A stretch of DNA of 64,000 bases from Cardiocondyla obscurior. Taxonomy: Eukaryota > Arthropoda > Insecta > Hymenoptera > Formicidae. Shown piece by piece: positions 34,430 to 48,000 of this stretch. The notes under the pieces are model-generated. The model worked only from the letters and a program-made list of their open reading frames with translations. It did no database searches and was not told where the DNA came from. The DNA lies in the NCBI RefSeq assembly GCF_019399895.1, contig NC_091865.1:1431001-1495000 (forward strand), written 5' to 3'. Numbering within the stretch: the first letter of the stretch is position 1; each line of letters starts with the position of its first letter. The position numbers were made by a program, and so were the translations under genes.

Positions 34430-37400
34430 AAAATACTCCAACGCTTACGATATCCACTAATGTGCTCTATTGTTATTAATATTATTATTTTATTATTATT
34501 GTTAACGAGGCAAACGTTTTAAGAAAATAAGCAATTATATTGAATTGCTCTAATAGCATCTGCTGGGATAAAAAGAAGGAATGGTTGAAGAAATAAGAAA
34601 ATGTAAGGAAAGGGGAAAATAATAGGAATGTGTGAGGGAATGAATGTGGAAGAAAAGAAAGGGGAAAAATGCGGCGGTCCCCGGGATGAATGGGAAGAAT
34701 GATTGAAGTTGAATGAAAAGGCATACTTCTTTTCTTTCTCGAAAAAAATTATAATTAGGATATCAGCAAAACAAGGTAGAAAAGAAAATTTATTGCAAGC
34801 AGAGCGGAGGTTTGTTAAGCGTACCTCGCAAGGGAATAAATACATACATACATAATAGTATCTGCTAGTTTTTTTTTTTTTATTAATAACTATTTTATTA
34901 ATAACTATATATAAAATTAAGTAATGTAGGTATGCGTATAAAATACATATAAATTATCACGTTTGTTTAGGTGATTATTACGTATTATATCGAATTGAGG
35001 TAATATATGTATGTGTTTAACACAATAATGATGTTTAATCGTTTCATATAACGATTTAGTGTTTGCACATATTTCAGCCTGTCAACATATTAATTTATAA
35101 CTCGCGCGGCGATACTCTCGAGAAATTTGAGTTGCTAGGAAAATTAATCTCTACCATGTCATGTTTCTGTCGTTAGGAGGTAACGCGATAATTTTCCCCA
35201 CATTCTCAGATTTGTGGATTAAATCCGTGTTCTCATTTTTCCCGTCTTTGAATAATGAAAGAGTACAACCAATTTTACTAAACTTTTAAACTTACCAATC
35301 TATGTGCTTTATCGAAAAAATTTATTTAAAATTTAATAATTATTATTTCTTACTGCTGATTAATCACAGTCTAATTTCCTGATCAATCTTTTTTTTTTTC
35401 TTTTTTTTTTCTTTTTATTACTGATTTTATTTTTGGGGCATAAGTATAAAAAATTTCAAGAAACGAAATTTACGTGAATGAACTGCGCATTGTGCACAAA
35501 TCTGACAATGAGAATACGTTTGATTGTATGGAACATGCAAATCGATATTCCTTCTTCGATGTGTGTGTTTATGACGGTGATGAAGCAAAGCGAGAGCATG
35601 CACTGTTATTTCAACCTGAGAGGTAACCTCGACGGAAATGTAAAACCACCTGTTGATGATTTCACACGTACAGCATATATTTTTGCCTTTAAGTGACGGT
35701 ATGTTTTTATTCTAAAACTACGTTTAACGGTTGATATATTTTTTTATATATGTATGAACAATATTAGCATATGAGGCACAAACATTTATTGCTCATAATT
35801 TCAAGATCGAAAATACATTTAAAAAATGCATAATTCAAGTTAATTGAAAAAAAAGAATAGTTCTAATTAATTTTATTGAATTAATATTAATAGTTTATTT
35901 GTTTCTTTTTTTTCTGCATCTTTTTTTATTTATAACGAAACAACGAATTAACGATTGTAAATTAACGATTTTATTTCATATTGTTAAATCGTAAAGTCGT
36001 ACGAGTGGCTGTCGGAGTTTTTTTACAAGTACGCTCAATATAACGTGATAGTACTCGGTAAATTTATGATGGCTCGGTCTTTTATTCGTGCACGCTTTGA
36101 ACACAAGCAAATGCCGATTCAGCGAAAAATCTGACATAATGCCATGGAAAGGGGTGCAAGCGGCGCACTCGACCGGATTTAGAGCGTTCGATGCGATACG
36201 ATCGATGTGAAAGAGGGAGGTTACATATTTTTCAGTAGAGAGGTTTTTGCGGGGCTTAACAAACAGTAAAATAATAAAAAGAATATTCTCATCATTGTGA
36301 TGTAATTTATATTTGTCTTCCGACGATGCATGAAAAGAATGCACATGCAAATCGAATGTAGAATTTACAATAAGCCGTAAAAATTGGAAGGAAAATGTAA
36401 TTTGAATGCACAAATTGGATTGAAACATTGTGCTTTGGTTTGGATGTCGCATACTCCGAGAATAAGTTCTTTTTTTTTTTTTTACTTTATTTTAAATATT
36501 TGATCGATTCATGTACCGTCACAGGAAGTTAAAAATTTGTTATAAAAAAAAAAAGAAAAACAGTTATGATTACTTTATGCACAATACGAACGTATACGTA
36601 AACGCGCTCGTTTAATAATAGCATATCTCATTATACATATATTGCACATATATTGCACATATAAATTAAACTTAATTATTTTGGATGTCGCGCAGTGTAG
36701 CTGCGTTATATTACGTTGTTATAAAACGTTTACGCCACAGTGATAATGAAATATTCACTTTAAGTTATTTAAATGCTGATTAAACCTAGACGGCTTTAAT
36801 CGTTTCAATTTAATATTAATATTATGCAGAAACGGGAAATTCGTTTATAAATAATTTGTTTCCATTTATAATATTTCCGTTTTAATTCTGTTTTATACTG
36901 CGAACTGTTATTTGTAGGTTTTTAGTAGATTTTTTTTTCTTTTTTTTTCTTTGACATGTTTACGCAATTAAAGTACAAAAAGTGATTCTGTTAATAAACT
37001 TCGTAAAGTACAACAGGAAAATACTAGAAATACTGCTGGGTTATTTTGAATTACCGTGGATTTCAGGCTGTTTTTAATAATAACATATCTCGAGTGTCGC
37101 CTCTCATGTTAAGAGTGACAAAACGAATTATGACGGCCATTGTAAAACGAAGAGATATTACCATAATCGCGATCTTCCGTAAACTTGTTTGCGACGTAAA
37201 GTAATTTAAAGCTAACGCTTTGTGTTGCGCGCCGCTGTTCCGCGGTCGACGTACCGAGACGAATAAGTTTCCGCCTTCTGTTTCACGCTTTCATTATACG
37301 ACGACACTTTGCTTCATCTCCAGCATTTTATCGCTGATCTAATTATGTCTCTGCGCTACTGTTGCTGAAATTTTTCGATTTTACCTGCAATTGCGAGAAC

Positions 37401-37530
37401 TCCACTTCCAATCTTGTTGAGAAGTATTCTTTCTAAATTGCTACAATTAAAGAGCATAATGTATTTAAATTACAAGATAACTGAACGTTTATTAACATTA
37501 TTAGAATAAATAATTACACAAGTTTACAAG
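34430..37530. other. No confident gene
   Basis: AT-rich with poly-T tracts (34.87, 35.39-35.41, 36.47 kb). A 158-codon minus-strand frame at 35976-36452 has an ATG but no motif and no gene-like neighbours; in a window this size one frame of that length can occur by chance. Confidence 0.45.
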
Positions 37531-37539
37531 GATCATGTA

Positions 37540-37888
37540 AATGGGATGACACCAAGTGTACTTTATGTAACTTTGGTCGCTGAATCCGAATCTCGCCTTC
37601 ATTTTTTTCTATTACGTTAGATTTTTCAGATATGACTCAATTTTTATTTGAAACAAAAATGTAAAAAATTCAATTTTTAATGGTTAGTTTCGTGATCAAT
37701 TTGTGCAATAATATCCTTTACACTATCGGTTTTAAAATGTCTAGAGACCATAATTGAATTTTTTCCCTTTTTGGTTAAAATAAAAAGTAGGTCGTATCTC
37801 AAAAATCTGACCTGATAGAAAAAAAATGAAGATCAGATTTGAATTTAGCGACTAAAATAACATACAATACACTTGATTTCACCCCATT
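37540..37888. mobile_element. Foldback MITE with TA target duplication, 349 bp
   Basis: The ends AATGGGATGACACCAAGTGTA and, in reverse complement, AATGGGGTGAAATCAAGTGTA match. Similarity of the two arms continues for about 145 nt each (for example GTCGCTGAATCCGAATCT versus GTCGCTAAATTCAAATCT), leaving a short centre. TA lies immediately outside both ends. There is no coding capacity. TA flanks and terminal repeats suggest a Tc1/mariner-mobilised MITE. Confidence 0.8.
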
Positions 37889-37899
37889 TATATAAAATT

Positions 37900-40800
37900 G
37901 TTGAAAATTTATAGAACTGTATTATATTTGATCAAATGATACTCAATTTGGGAATCGAGCAATTTTATTTCTATCTTGCGTTATTAGATACCGGAATTGC
38001 GGTGATTTATGATTATCGTGATAAATAATAAACGCAATCCTGCTTTTTGCGGAAGCGCTAACGTAGAATGCTTTGATCTGCAATTAATTTTGCTCTTGTT
38101 AATTGACATTTAACTGCAGCTCCATTAGCAAAATCGATGCGTCCCTTGACGTAAGTACCGAAAGCATGCTTCATTACTAAAATCAACCCTTTTGTCTCTA
38201 TACTACACTATTAATAGATCCTTTCAATGAAGATCGAATGTTCTTTGTGGTATAACCATGCGTATCGCAGAAAGATCGTTATTACACTTGCAATATTGCC
38301 GAAACGGTTCGATACTTTTAATTTCAAATTTTCTCACGCTATCTTGTTTTAATTATAATCATGCTTTTTGGGGCGAGTTAGATCCTGCACGTTAATTAAT
38401 AAATGAACATTATCTCGCTGCGCTAGGTATTATTTATTTTTTTGATTTTATCAGCCGCTATCGTTTTATGGCGACGCTTTTAATCTTACGCGAAACTGCA
38501 TCTGGCGCGCTGACAAATGTATCGACGCGATAAAAGCCATATCATGCAACGTGCACGAGCTTTTAACGCACCCTCTAATCTATCGTCTTTTGTTATTTTG
38601 CGTCGCGTATGGTATACCGCGAGAATATGAGAAATACGCAAATTTGAGAAACGTATACCTTCGATCTCGAAAATAAACTGCCTCTTATCGGAAATTTATT
38701 TTATACATATCACATAATGCATAAAAAATTATGCATTTTCTTACGATTATTTCTATTATCGCATTTTGTTCACGATAACATTTATTTTTCCTTTATCTAT
38801 CTGTTTTTCGTGGAATAATTTTAATATCAATTTATGCAACATAAATATTCATGCTGGATCAATTATCTCATGCGGCAATACATGTATATCGGATTACATT
38901 GTTAACGAAATTGTAACATCACCGATAAAACTATTAAGTTACAACAATACGCTCGGTATTTCGTTCTTCTCGATATTCTCCAGAAGCAAATCTTAAATAT
39001 TTAGTTATGCGCATTCGAGAGAAAAGTTTCCCAGCGTAATTTATATCTCTGTATGAGCGGAGAAAGCTTTCCCGCTCGGTCTTAAATATTGCGAGGAAAA
39101 AGACGATTATCACTTCGGGCGTGAAGTTGCTTTAACGCGCGTAGTACGACACGCTACCTGGCGCGTCTTCCCCAGGGATCAACGTAATCCTCAACGTTCT
39201 CCGTAAGATAAACAGATTTGGAAGTGGCTAGCAAGAAAGGAAGAGCGGGATAAGACGGAGTCAGTTCCAAGTAGCTGTACTCAGTTAGCTATATTCGGAG
39301 CGAGAACGGAACTAACGCGCGCGTTCTGTTTCGATTGATCGAAACCTTCCACCCGTACTTGGAAACTCGCTAAGGGCTATGTACGTGATAAGTTGAGCAT
39401 GTATATACATTTATATTATATATATATAGTACGTATATATATATATGTATATATCTTTCTCTTTTTCTCGATAAAGTTCTAACTGTTTCGAGCAGAGAAA
39501 GGAGAAACAGACAGAAATATCTCGTGCTGTAGTTTGAAATCATCGACCGTGGATGAATCCGCATTGCCTTCGAATTTCTAGTTTAACAGACGGTTCCTTC
39601 CACTTAAAATATCCGATCGCGATAATTCCGCGCCACGTATCGAGTACAACGGTAATTCATTGATTATAACTATCGGAGGCTCTCGACATGACCGAGCTCT
39701 TATCCGAAAATATTCATTGAATTGCGGTTTATGCGAGAGCTTAATGCCTTTAAGGAATTCCAAACTTCTCGAGAGATACCTCTCGTTGCGATAGTCTACT
39801 GATAATTATAAATAATAGATAATGATGCAACTATTCACGTGCATTTAGAAAATGTTTTAATTAACCGAGCTTCGTAAGTGCCGTTAGATTGCTTTTCGTT
39901 AATGTGATAGAATAATTTTAATCGCACATAATAACATTTTCTAGTAACTAAATCTGGTAATTAATAAGTCGGGGAGTTGAATGTTTTCTTATACGCAAAA
40001 AGTGATCGCATACATATACGTACATATAACTTCTGTTAAAGTACAATATTGACTAGGTACTTGTCGATGTAATTCTACGTTGTAGATGGACGCTTTTGTC
40101 TAGCGTGATATTTTTGGACATTTTGTTTCTTGGAATATTGTTTGAGCGGAAGTAATAGAATAACCGATGGCTGAAAAAATATTGGTTCAATCGAGTGATG
40201 TAAAGAATGGTCGGGGTATCCCGTTGGGAAATAATGTGATCAAAAATGCGGCCGAGTACTGGGAGGCTGTCGAGACATTCAATTAATGCGGCGAAAATTA
40301 TTTCGCGCCACGTATCACTGCTCGCTCGCGCGCGTAACGGAACACGAAGTATTGATTAATATTTTTCAATTTGTCTTACTATTCCACACGTGACGCGCGT
40401 GCTGGGCAATTGGGATTAAAAAATATTTTTATAATATTGTCGCTTACACGTAATATTTTAGATTACTGAAATATTATTTCGAAACAAAATCAAGGGTATC
40501 ACATATTTTAAAATGAATATTTTATTACATGTATTTATATATAATTTGGTTTGGGATTAATATATTTTAAGACATTTTTTATTATTTTTTTTTAAATATC
40601 TTATCATTATGACGGGGTTATGCGAATAACAGCGCAATTTAATCAATACTTTATGAAGCACAGAAATGTGTTTCTTCTTACGAGGATTGCGTCGTCGCCA
40701 TGAAACACGAAACGTTTGCCTGATTATTTTGACGTGTCTCGATGTCTCGGAGCAATAATATCTCGAGTTTATTGATAGAAAAATGTTACCGCAGAAAATA

Positions 40801-41750
40801 TCTTTCAGCGACAAAGTTGAAGTCGAATCGGAAAAGAAGAAACCGTATAAGACAAAGCGTGGATGATAAAGAATAGTTGAGAAGGCTACAGCGTAGTGGC
40901 GGTAACTTTAAGAGCTGACAGAAGGCTGTCCAGCTGGATAGTATAGGTATAAAGATAGAGTTCCCATTGTCTGCGATTTTTTTATTTCTACTTTTTTTTT
41001 TGCGTTGAAACCTTTACTCTCGCATTTACGACTTCCTTTTAATTACTGCTTCTAATTCCAATATCGAAATTCCAACCATTTATTGAGATTAAAGATAATT
41101 AAAGAAATTTTATATATATATATATATATTTTTTTTTTGTAGACATCCAAATATTTCTAAGGATTTTTTAATAATGCATTAGTTTGCTTGTAAATTTACG
41201 ATAGGAATAATTAATTATGTCATTCTTACGCGCATTTGTAGAGTGAAAAAGTGAGCCAGTTTAATGTGATAGGATTATTTAACAAATAAGATGCAATTTG
41301 TATTTAACTCGATGGAGGCACGATAACGAGCAGATTAAAAGTTACGTCATCAAAAACAGTAAAGCTAGAGCTCAGTTTAATTTTAATTACGTAATTATGA
41401 TTTCTCTGAGCTTTGAGGTGCCTGTTTCAATATTTTCTCAATTTGCATACCTGTTAATTTTGTTACGTAAGTCACTTCTTCGTATAGCAGAAAGAGAAAT
41501 CAGAGATACATGTATATGCAGCCGAGTATAGATTGTCGAAAGCCCAATAAATGTCTTGAAATTATCTCACAATTTTTCCGCTTCAAAGAAGGAGAAGAGA
41601 GACAATGAATCGTGAGACGTAACATACACAAAATTGAGCCTAACCGTTATATAATGACTAGCCAGCTAATCCATGGTTTATCTCGTAGTTGTCTGGTAAA
41701 ACTGTTCAACATTAATCCAGAAATGTAACGCTCAAAACGTCTAGGAACTA
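37900..41750. other. No confident gene
   Basis: CpG-richer segment 39.1-39.8 kb (open frames only) and (TA)n/(TATG)n microsatellites at 39.41-39.45 and 41.11-41.13 kb. I see no supported gene. Confidence 0.5.
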
Positions 41751-41764
41751 AACATTATCGAGTT

Positions 41765-42001
41765 CGCCGGCCGCCGCCGCGTGCGCGGCCGCTATAGTCA
41801 GCCGGGAGCACGTTCGTGTGTTTATATCGGCCAGCAGCCGTCACGTTATACGATCACATGGCGCGAAACGCGCGGGTAGCAGGTGCAATACTCGGCTGGC
41901 CCAGCGGACTCGGCAGTCTAACCCGCGGTCAGTGAACGCAGTAAAGCTAGTACGCGGCGTAAAACGTTTAGATATCGAGCTTTTATGTCTCGTTATTAAT
42001 C
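41765..42001 (+). promoter_or_regulatory. CpG-dense promoter-like block
   Basis: The most GC-rich run in this half of the window (CGCCGGCCGCCGCCGCGTGC) is followed by initiator-like CTATAGTCAG and CGGTCAGTG. It drops back abruptly to AT-rich DNA at about 42000, next to a possible donor (ATCG|GTAATA). It fits a transcription start with a first exon on the + strand, but no joining exon is identified. Confidence 0.35.
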
Positions 42002-42009
42002 GGTAATAA

Positions 42010-45000
42010 TTTTTTTTTTTTTTACATTAGTTAGATAGTCACTAAATAACAAATACTTTATTACAAATTAGAGCTAGTACCAATTTAATCTGCGCGATCA
42101 ATAGCTAGATAAATTTTTACTCTGGATAATGACATATAAAGACACTTTTAAGAACTTAAAAAAGTTTGATTTGATATTTTACGATAAAAGAAAAACATAT
42201 ATTTATACGGAGAGAATTGCGAAAAACGTACACCGACTTTACGGTGCAGAATGTAAAAGCAACATGAACTTCGGCGTGATAGGTGATACCGAGACTAGGG
42301 TATGCATTTTCGATTGAAGAAAAGAGCTGTCACGGTCTGTTCAATGTCAAGGCTGACGACTGGAAGAAAGGAAATGTGAAAAATGCGCAGAATAAAAGAG
42401 GGATCGCGAATTTTTCCATTTGTGCGGTACGAGATAGAATTTCAATGCTACGGGAGCGGAAGCTAGGTCCTTGCTTGTGTTCTTATTCGTTCACCGTGTA
42501 ACCTTTCAGTCGCTAAAACGCAATACGCGTTTGTTCCTGCGAAAACCGCGCAGTATCACCCGACTCGCGTTCCGACTCTCAGAGTCCCATATTGCTTCGG
42601 AAAATAACAGGGTAGAATTGCATCACAGTGACCTGGCCTTAATTATATCAATTATATCTGTTCCAGATAAGTAATCCGATTTAAGTTCCGTTGCGTTAAT
42701 TAATTAATAGCACAAATGCATTATGAAACTCAATAATCCGTTTGTTAGTTTAATAAGCATTATTAACTTCTAATACAATAAATAATTCTGTCACGAAGTG
42801 ATTAATTTTAGTTACGAAAGATAAGAAAAGGGATTGCATAATGGTTATTAAATTAATATAATTTAACGTTTGAAAATAACTAGTATACAATTTGATTGTA
42901 AGGTAAAATAAATCGAGTTATAACAAATCAATTGTAAATCCCATTATAATTCACAATTCCACATCGCGAATAAATCTATTGTTTTTAATACTGATCCGGG
43001 CATTGTTTCCTGTATTCACGTATTGTTCCGTATTAAATAACATTGCCCTACGCAAATATGATAGATATTAAACCGGACGTAATTATTTTATTTGAAATTG
43101 AGCTTTACAAGGCTACGGTATACGGTCCAATTAAAATTTATTCACGTATATATATATATATTATAAATCTACACACGTATTTCGTAAATATAAAATTTGC
43201 AGTTGCTTTCAAACTTTATTCTATATAAAAGTTTGGAACTTCCACACGCTACAAACGCGTATAGAAATTGACGACGCGCGGATACATGAACTCTCGCATT
43301 AAATAAATTGTTCTCGTTAGTTATGCGATGTCTGTTTCAAATTTTTATATTAATTATTTTATACAGTCTAAGAGACTAGGAAAAGAGCCGGAAAATTTAT
43401 CGGTCTCCCGAATCGCTATTCGCCCACGTCATATTATTAGAGCTAATAAGTATTCATTTTTAATGGGATACGCCTCCACGTGCTTCTTCAAAGCTCTTAA
43501 TTGTGCAATGTTGTGCATAATAATTTCATGCTACTTGCTTGATATACATATGTATACATGTCCCCATGTATGTTCTAATTTCTCTCTTGAGAAAATGTTG
43601 CATTTCACGCTACATTCAATTAAATGTGGTTTAAACATATTAATGTACAAATTACTTATTTTGCTATCACTAAATTATCTCGTCTATTTAAATATCAAGC
43701 AAGGTTAACGTTTTCACTTATTTAAAATTATTCTATTATTTCCGTCTCATTAGTTTGAGTTTATAAAATTAATATTAGAAATATTAAGAATTATATCGGG
43801 TAAAGAGTAAAAAAAAAAAAAAAAAAAAATGCTACTTAAACAATATTGTTTTGAAAAATATGTTAATAGTTTTTGTGCAATTTTACAAAAATTTAAGAAG
43901 AAACATGATAATTACAACATTTACATGAATTTATAGAGGCCCAATATTCCGTATAACTAATAAAAAATTCTAGATTATTGCACCCAACGTGTCACACGAA
44001 ATATGTGATGATGACTTAACTTTCTCGTTAAGAACCGAGTTTTCTCATTTCCATCAACTCTGTGTATTTAGCCGAGTGATATTTGTAGACTCACCGTCGT
44101 CGGTTATCGAACTGATGCGAAGTTACGTAGGTAGTTTGTCGCTAAAGTTTCGTCGGGATATGTTCTCACGTTCATTAATCGCGGATATCGAGAGATTTTC
44201 GAGGAATACGGTTTCATATTGAACTTCGTTGAATGTTGCCTCTCGAATGAATGGCATTACGACTTATGCTTTATTGCACTCAGCTAATTGAGGATGAAGA
44301 GATTATCTGCAATATATTATAGGTACATAAGTACATATGTAAATATTTATTATACATTGACAAGAGGGCAGTGAGAATACAATGCTATATAGTTTAATGA
44401 AATATTTATTTAATTAAAATTAAGAGATACTATATAAATTAAATAAGATTTTAATATATTAATATTAAACGATTTTGCTCTTTAGTCTAATTAATTTTCG
44501 AAACATTAAAATCTAAAACAAATTAATTTAGATTTTAAATTACAAATGCTAATAATAATAATTTATAACAATACTTGGATACTATGAATAATATTGTTAC
44601 AATTAAGAGCAGATTTTTTGAAGACGTTGCTTTTCCTTATCGTGCTTTCTTTTAATTCATTTCTATTTCTTGTAAAAGCAAGAAAATCAAATGCCGATTG
44701 CATTCTCTCACTCACTTAGTAAAGGATTATCTGCACCGCTGTGCTATTTTAGGCGAAAGCTTTCAAGATAAGTCTTTCAGCAATGGAAATCATTCGGAGG
44801 CGTAACTGACAACGAAAAGCAGTATTAGGAAATCGATTTTAATTACAATCAGTTGCAAGATTGAATTACAAATTTTCTTTATAAGAGAAATATTTGTTAC
44901 TTACTATTGCATATTTCGTATTTTAATATATCACAATTTAAATACATATATTAGATAAAAAGAAAAACCAGAAATATATATTTTAAATAGATATAATAAT

Positions 45001-48000
45001 ATTTAATAAGAAAGTAATTATTTAATTAAAATATTAATAACGAACTGTTATTGAATAAATTTTTATATCAATTACATAAATAAGAAAATTAATTAACATA
45101 ACTGTACTAATAACAGGAAAGGATATTTATTTTTACGAAAACTCTAAACTATTTTTTCGATTGATCACGTAGATAAACTACTTAAGTGCTATCAGCTTGT
45201 GAACTTTCTTTCTCACGATCTCTAATACGCCTTTTGCGCGAGTGATCGATTGCTTTTCTAGTACTGAGCGCGTTTTGCGCCGAAGAAAAACCTCCCGTTT
45301 GATGAGGCAAAACGTATGTATTCGCCACAGAGCGTCACATTAGTCAAGGTTAAAAACCGTAAGTCGTAGAAAATGAAGGATCGCAAAGGATGATATGTCC
45401 CGGAGGGCACGAACCCGGGGAATTTCTTGTACATGCAGCTTCAATCCGGAATGTAGAGAGACGTCGATCTCCTTACGCGATTCTACCCTCGTACTCGTTC
45501 TCGCGCCTCGTACGTGCATGTGTATGTATGTGTGTGTAGACGTGATCTCAAGAGGTCCTAGAAATATCTCGTCGTCAACGGGAGCCGAGATTGCACCATA
45601 AAAACATACGTGGAATGCATTATGCGCGGGTTTTGCCCCCGTTGCATGAACGACGCGAAAATATACGACGCTCACTATCTCAAATCGGATGTTTCCCTTG
45701 TCGCGGAAGTTCGCGTCTTCGATTTAATTCCGAGAGACGTAAAAAATTAACGGGTGGTTAACTTAACTTTGTGAAATTTCTCTGAAAGAGTTGATAATAA
45801 TATTAACGGTAGGTATATCGGAAATGAGGATTGCGAACTTTGATCTCGATAAAAAAGCAAACTTTCTTTTCAAGGGTTTAGAATAATTCGTAATCTATAG
45901 CGGTCGGGGATAAAAATTTGCGATAAAAGTTTTATGGAACTAGTATTATACGTATGGATAATAATTGGTCTGCATTATTTATAAGTAGTAGTGGATGAAT
46001 GAATATGATCGTAAAGATTATGATGAATAATATTCACAATTCTGCGACATGCATAATCTTGTTATGCAATTAAAGATCTATGATCGTACACGATTATATA
46101 AACAAACGTATAATTAAAAATAGATTATAGTTAATTACTTAATGATTTAAAGCGCGCGGTTTTAATTATTAATAGCTTGCAATAAAACCGCTTGCAGCTG
46201 CTGGCGGGAAATTGAATATTATGAATTCATCGTTCTTAACGGGTTTCATTCTTCCATTATTTTCACTTTCGCGTATTTTGATATTTACACTTTCACCCGC
46301 GGATCGCTTTAAAGGGAAATGTTGATTGCTTGTAAACTTTTGCGAGTATTTATTTTTCATCAAAAGTGCTATTTACTTTGTGTCATTTTTTTTTTCCTTT
46401 TTTTTGTATGAACGCGAAAACGAAGTATATTATTTTACGGAACCGTGTACAAAATAGCGAAACCTATTGAAGTTGATATATTAAATTATAGAATGCCAAA
46501 ATGAGGAGGGTAATTGAATACTTAGACCGTAATTAATTACTGAAACATGCCGACGATAAACAGTAATTGCGAACATAGATTACGTTACCGAATCCGTAGA
46601 AAATTAATGAAGCTTAAATATCTTGGCAATTGTTATTTAATACGCGTTCTAGTAATTAATCTGAAATAACATCCGACTGAATCGAGGTGGGAATATCAGC
46701 GTAAATTGCATTATATCCAAATTGCGCGCTCGGATCCATCCCTGTAAATTGGCGAGGTTAAAAAATGCGCCGCTTCGATTACTGTTAACGATGCACATGT
46801 TCTCGTTTTGACGCTTCTGAATATACCTGCGCGCGGTATATTTGTTTAATCTATTACAGTCTGTCGGCGTTTTGAAATAACGCCAATTTGAACTGTTTGC
46901 ATTCAGAATCAAAGTGGAAATTTTGAAATGCAGTTCTCCTCCTGTGTTACCTCCTCCCCTTTCGTTGTTCGCGAAAATTTATAATTGATTTCAGATAGTC
47001 GAGACAACTTCTGTATTTATCGGTTCCTCGCGATCAGTCCGGGCAACACGTTTCCCGACGTTCTAACAGCGTTATGAATTATGCTCAGGTATTATGTATG
47101 CGTCAACAGGAATGACAAACGATTTGTTACGGTTTTCGCGATGACACCGTGATAGTCACCGTGACACTGCAGTCTACGACTGCAGAAATTGCCGGGCAAG
47201 ATCCCCTCGTAAGATTATCGATATCCGGCCCGGATTCGTTCGAACACGTACACGAAGAGAATATTCTACGCGTTAATCGCTCGCGCGCGCAACGATTTTC
47301 CCAACACGTATTTGCAATTGTGATTAATCGATACGCGACGTTGATTTGTCGGACTAAATCCCATCTCGCGCATAATAATATTCATCTCCACTCTCGGAAA
47401 TAGACGTGATTTTTTGTGACGTTAAAGGACAGAGAATAGCTATGCTTTACAATACATTTACAAATTGTTTCTCTACGTTATGACTACTGCACATGACGTT
47501 TGGTCTTTTCTGTTGTCAACATCAGGAAAATGCGTACATAATATTACGTTTGAATTAAATATAGGAAATATTATAATTGACGGAAGATTAACGATTATTG
47601 AATATTTAATAACGTTGATTTCCGTTTACATTGTAAATTTTTTTTTAACCAATAACACGTATTTTGGTAACAGGTAAACGAATTGAATTGTCATAATACT
47701 TATCGATGTCAAGATATTATTAATTTTTTGCAAGTTTTAGAATAGTTCAAAAAATAAAATTGTAATCCTGAATCAATTTTTAGTTTTGCCAATTTTAATT
47801 CGAAGTATCGGTTCAATAATACAAAACTAACACTGTTACTTAATATTGGAAAACTTAATTAAAAGTTAAGAGGAGGAATGATAATTTCAAGTCCGCGTAA
47901 ATTTTATTACAGAAATTGTCACCTTGAGTTGAATACTTACTTCAGCTTTTAACACTAGTCTCGTAAGAATTTAGTAAAAGAAGCGCACTTCTACACCAGT

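Noticed and set aside
35976..36452. 158-codon minus-strand ORF, the longest outside attractin
   Set aside because: No motif, no splice context, low-complexity hydrophobic and basic composition; about one frame of this length is expected by chance in AT-rich DNA of this size.
43328..43708. 126-codon ATG ORF with hydrophobic stretches
   Set aside because: AT-rich composition gives Ile/Leu/Tyr-rich chance proteins; no domain or transcript signals.
45395..45420. GGCACGAACCCGGGG resembling a minus-strand tRNA T-loop
   Set aside because: The rest of a cloverleaf cannot be formed in the neighbouring bases.
46995..47084. Possible terminal exon after GATTTCAG reading RDNFCIYRFLAISPGN to a stop
   Set aside because: Only about 30 codons, a weak pyrimidine tract and no upstream partner.
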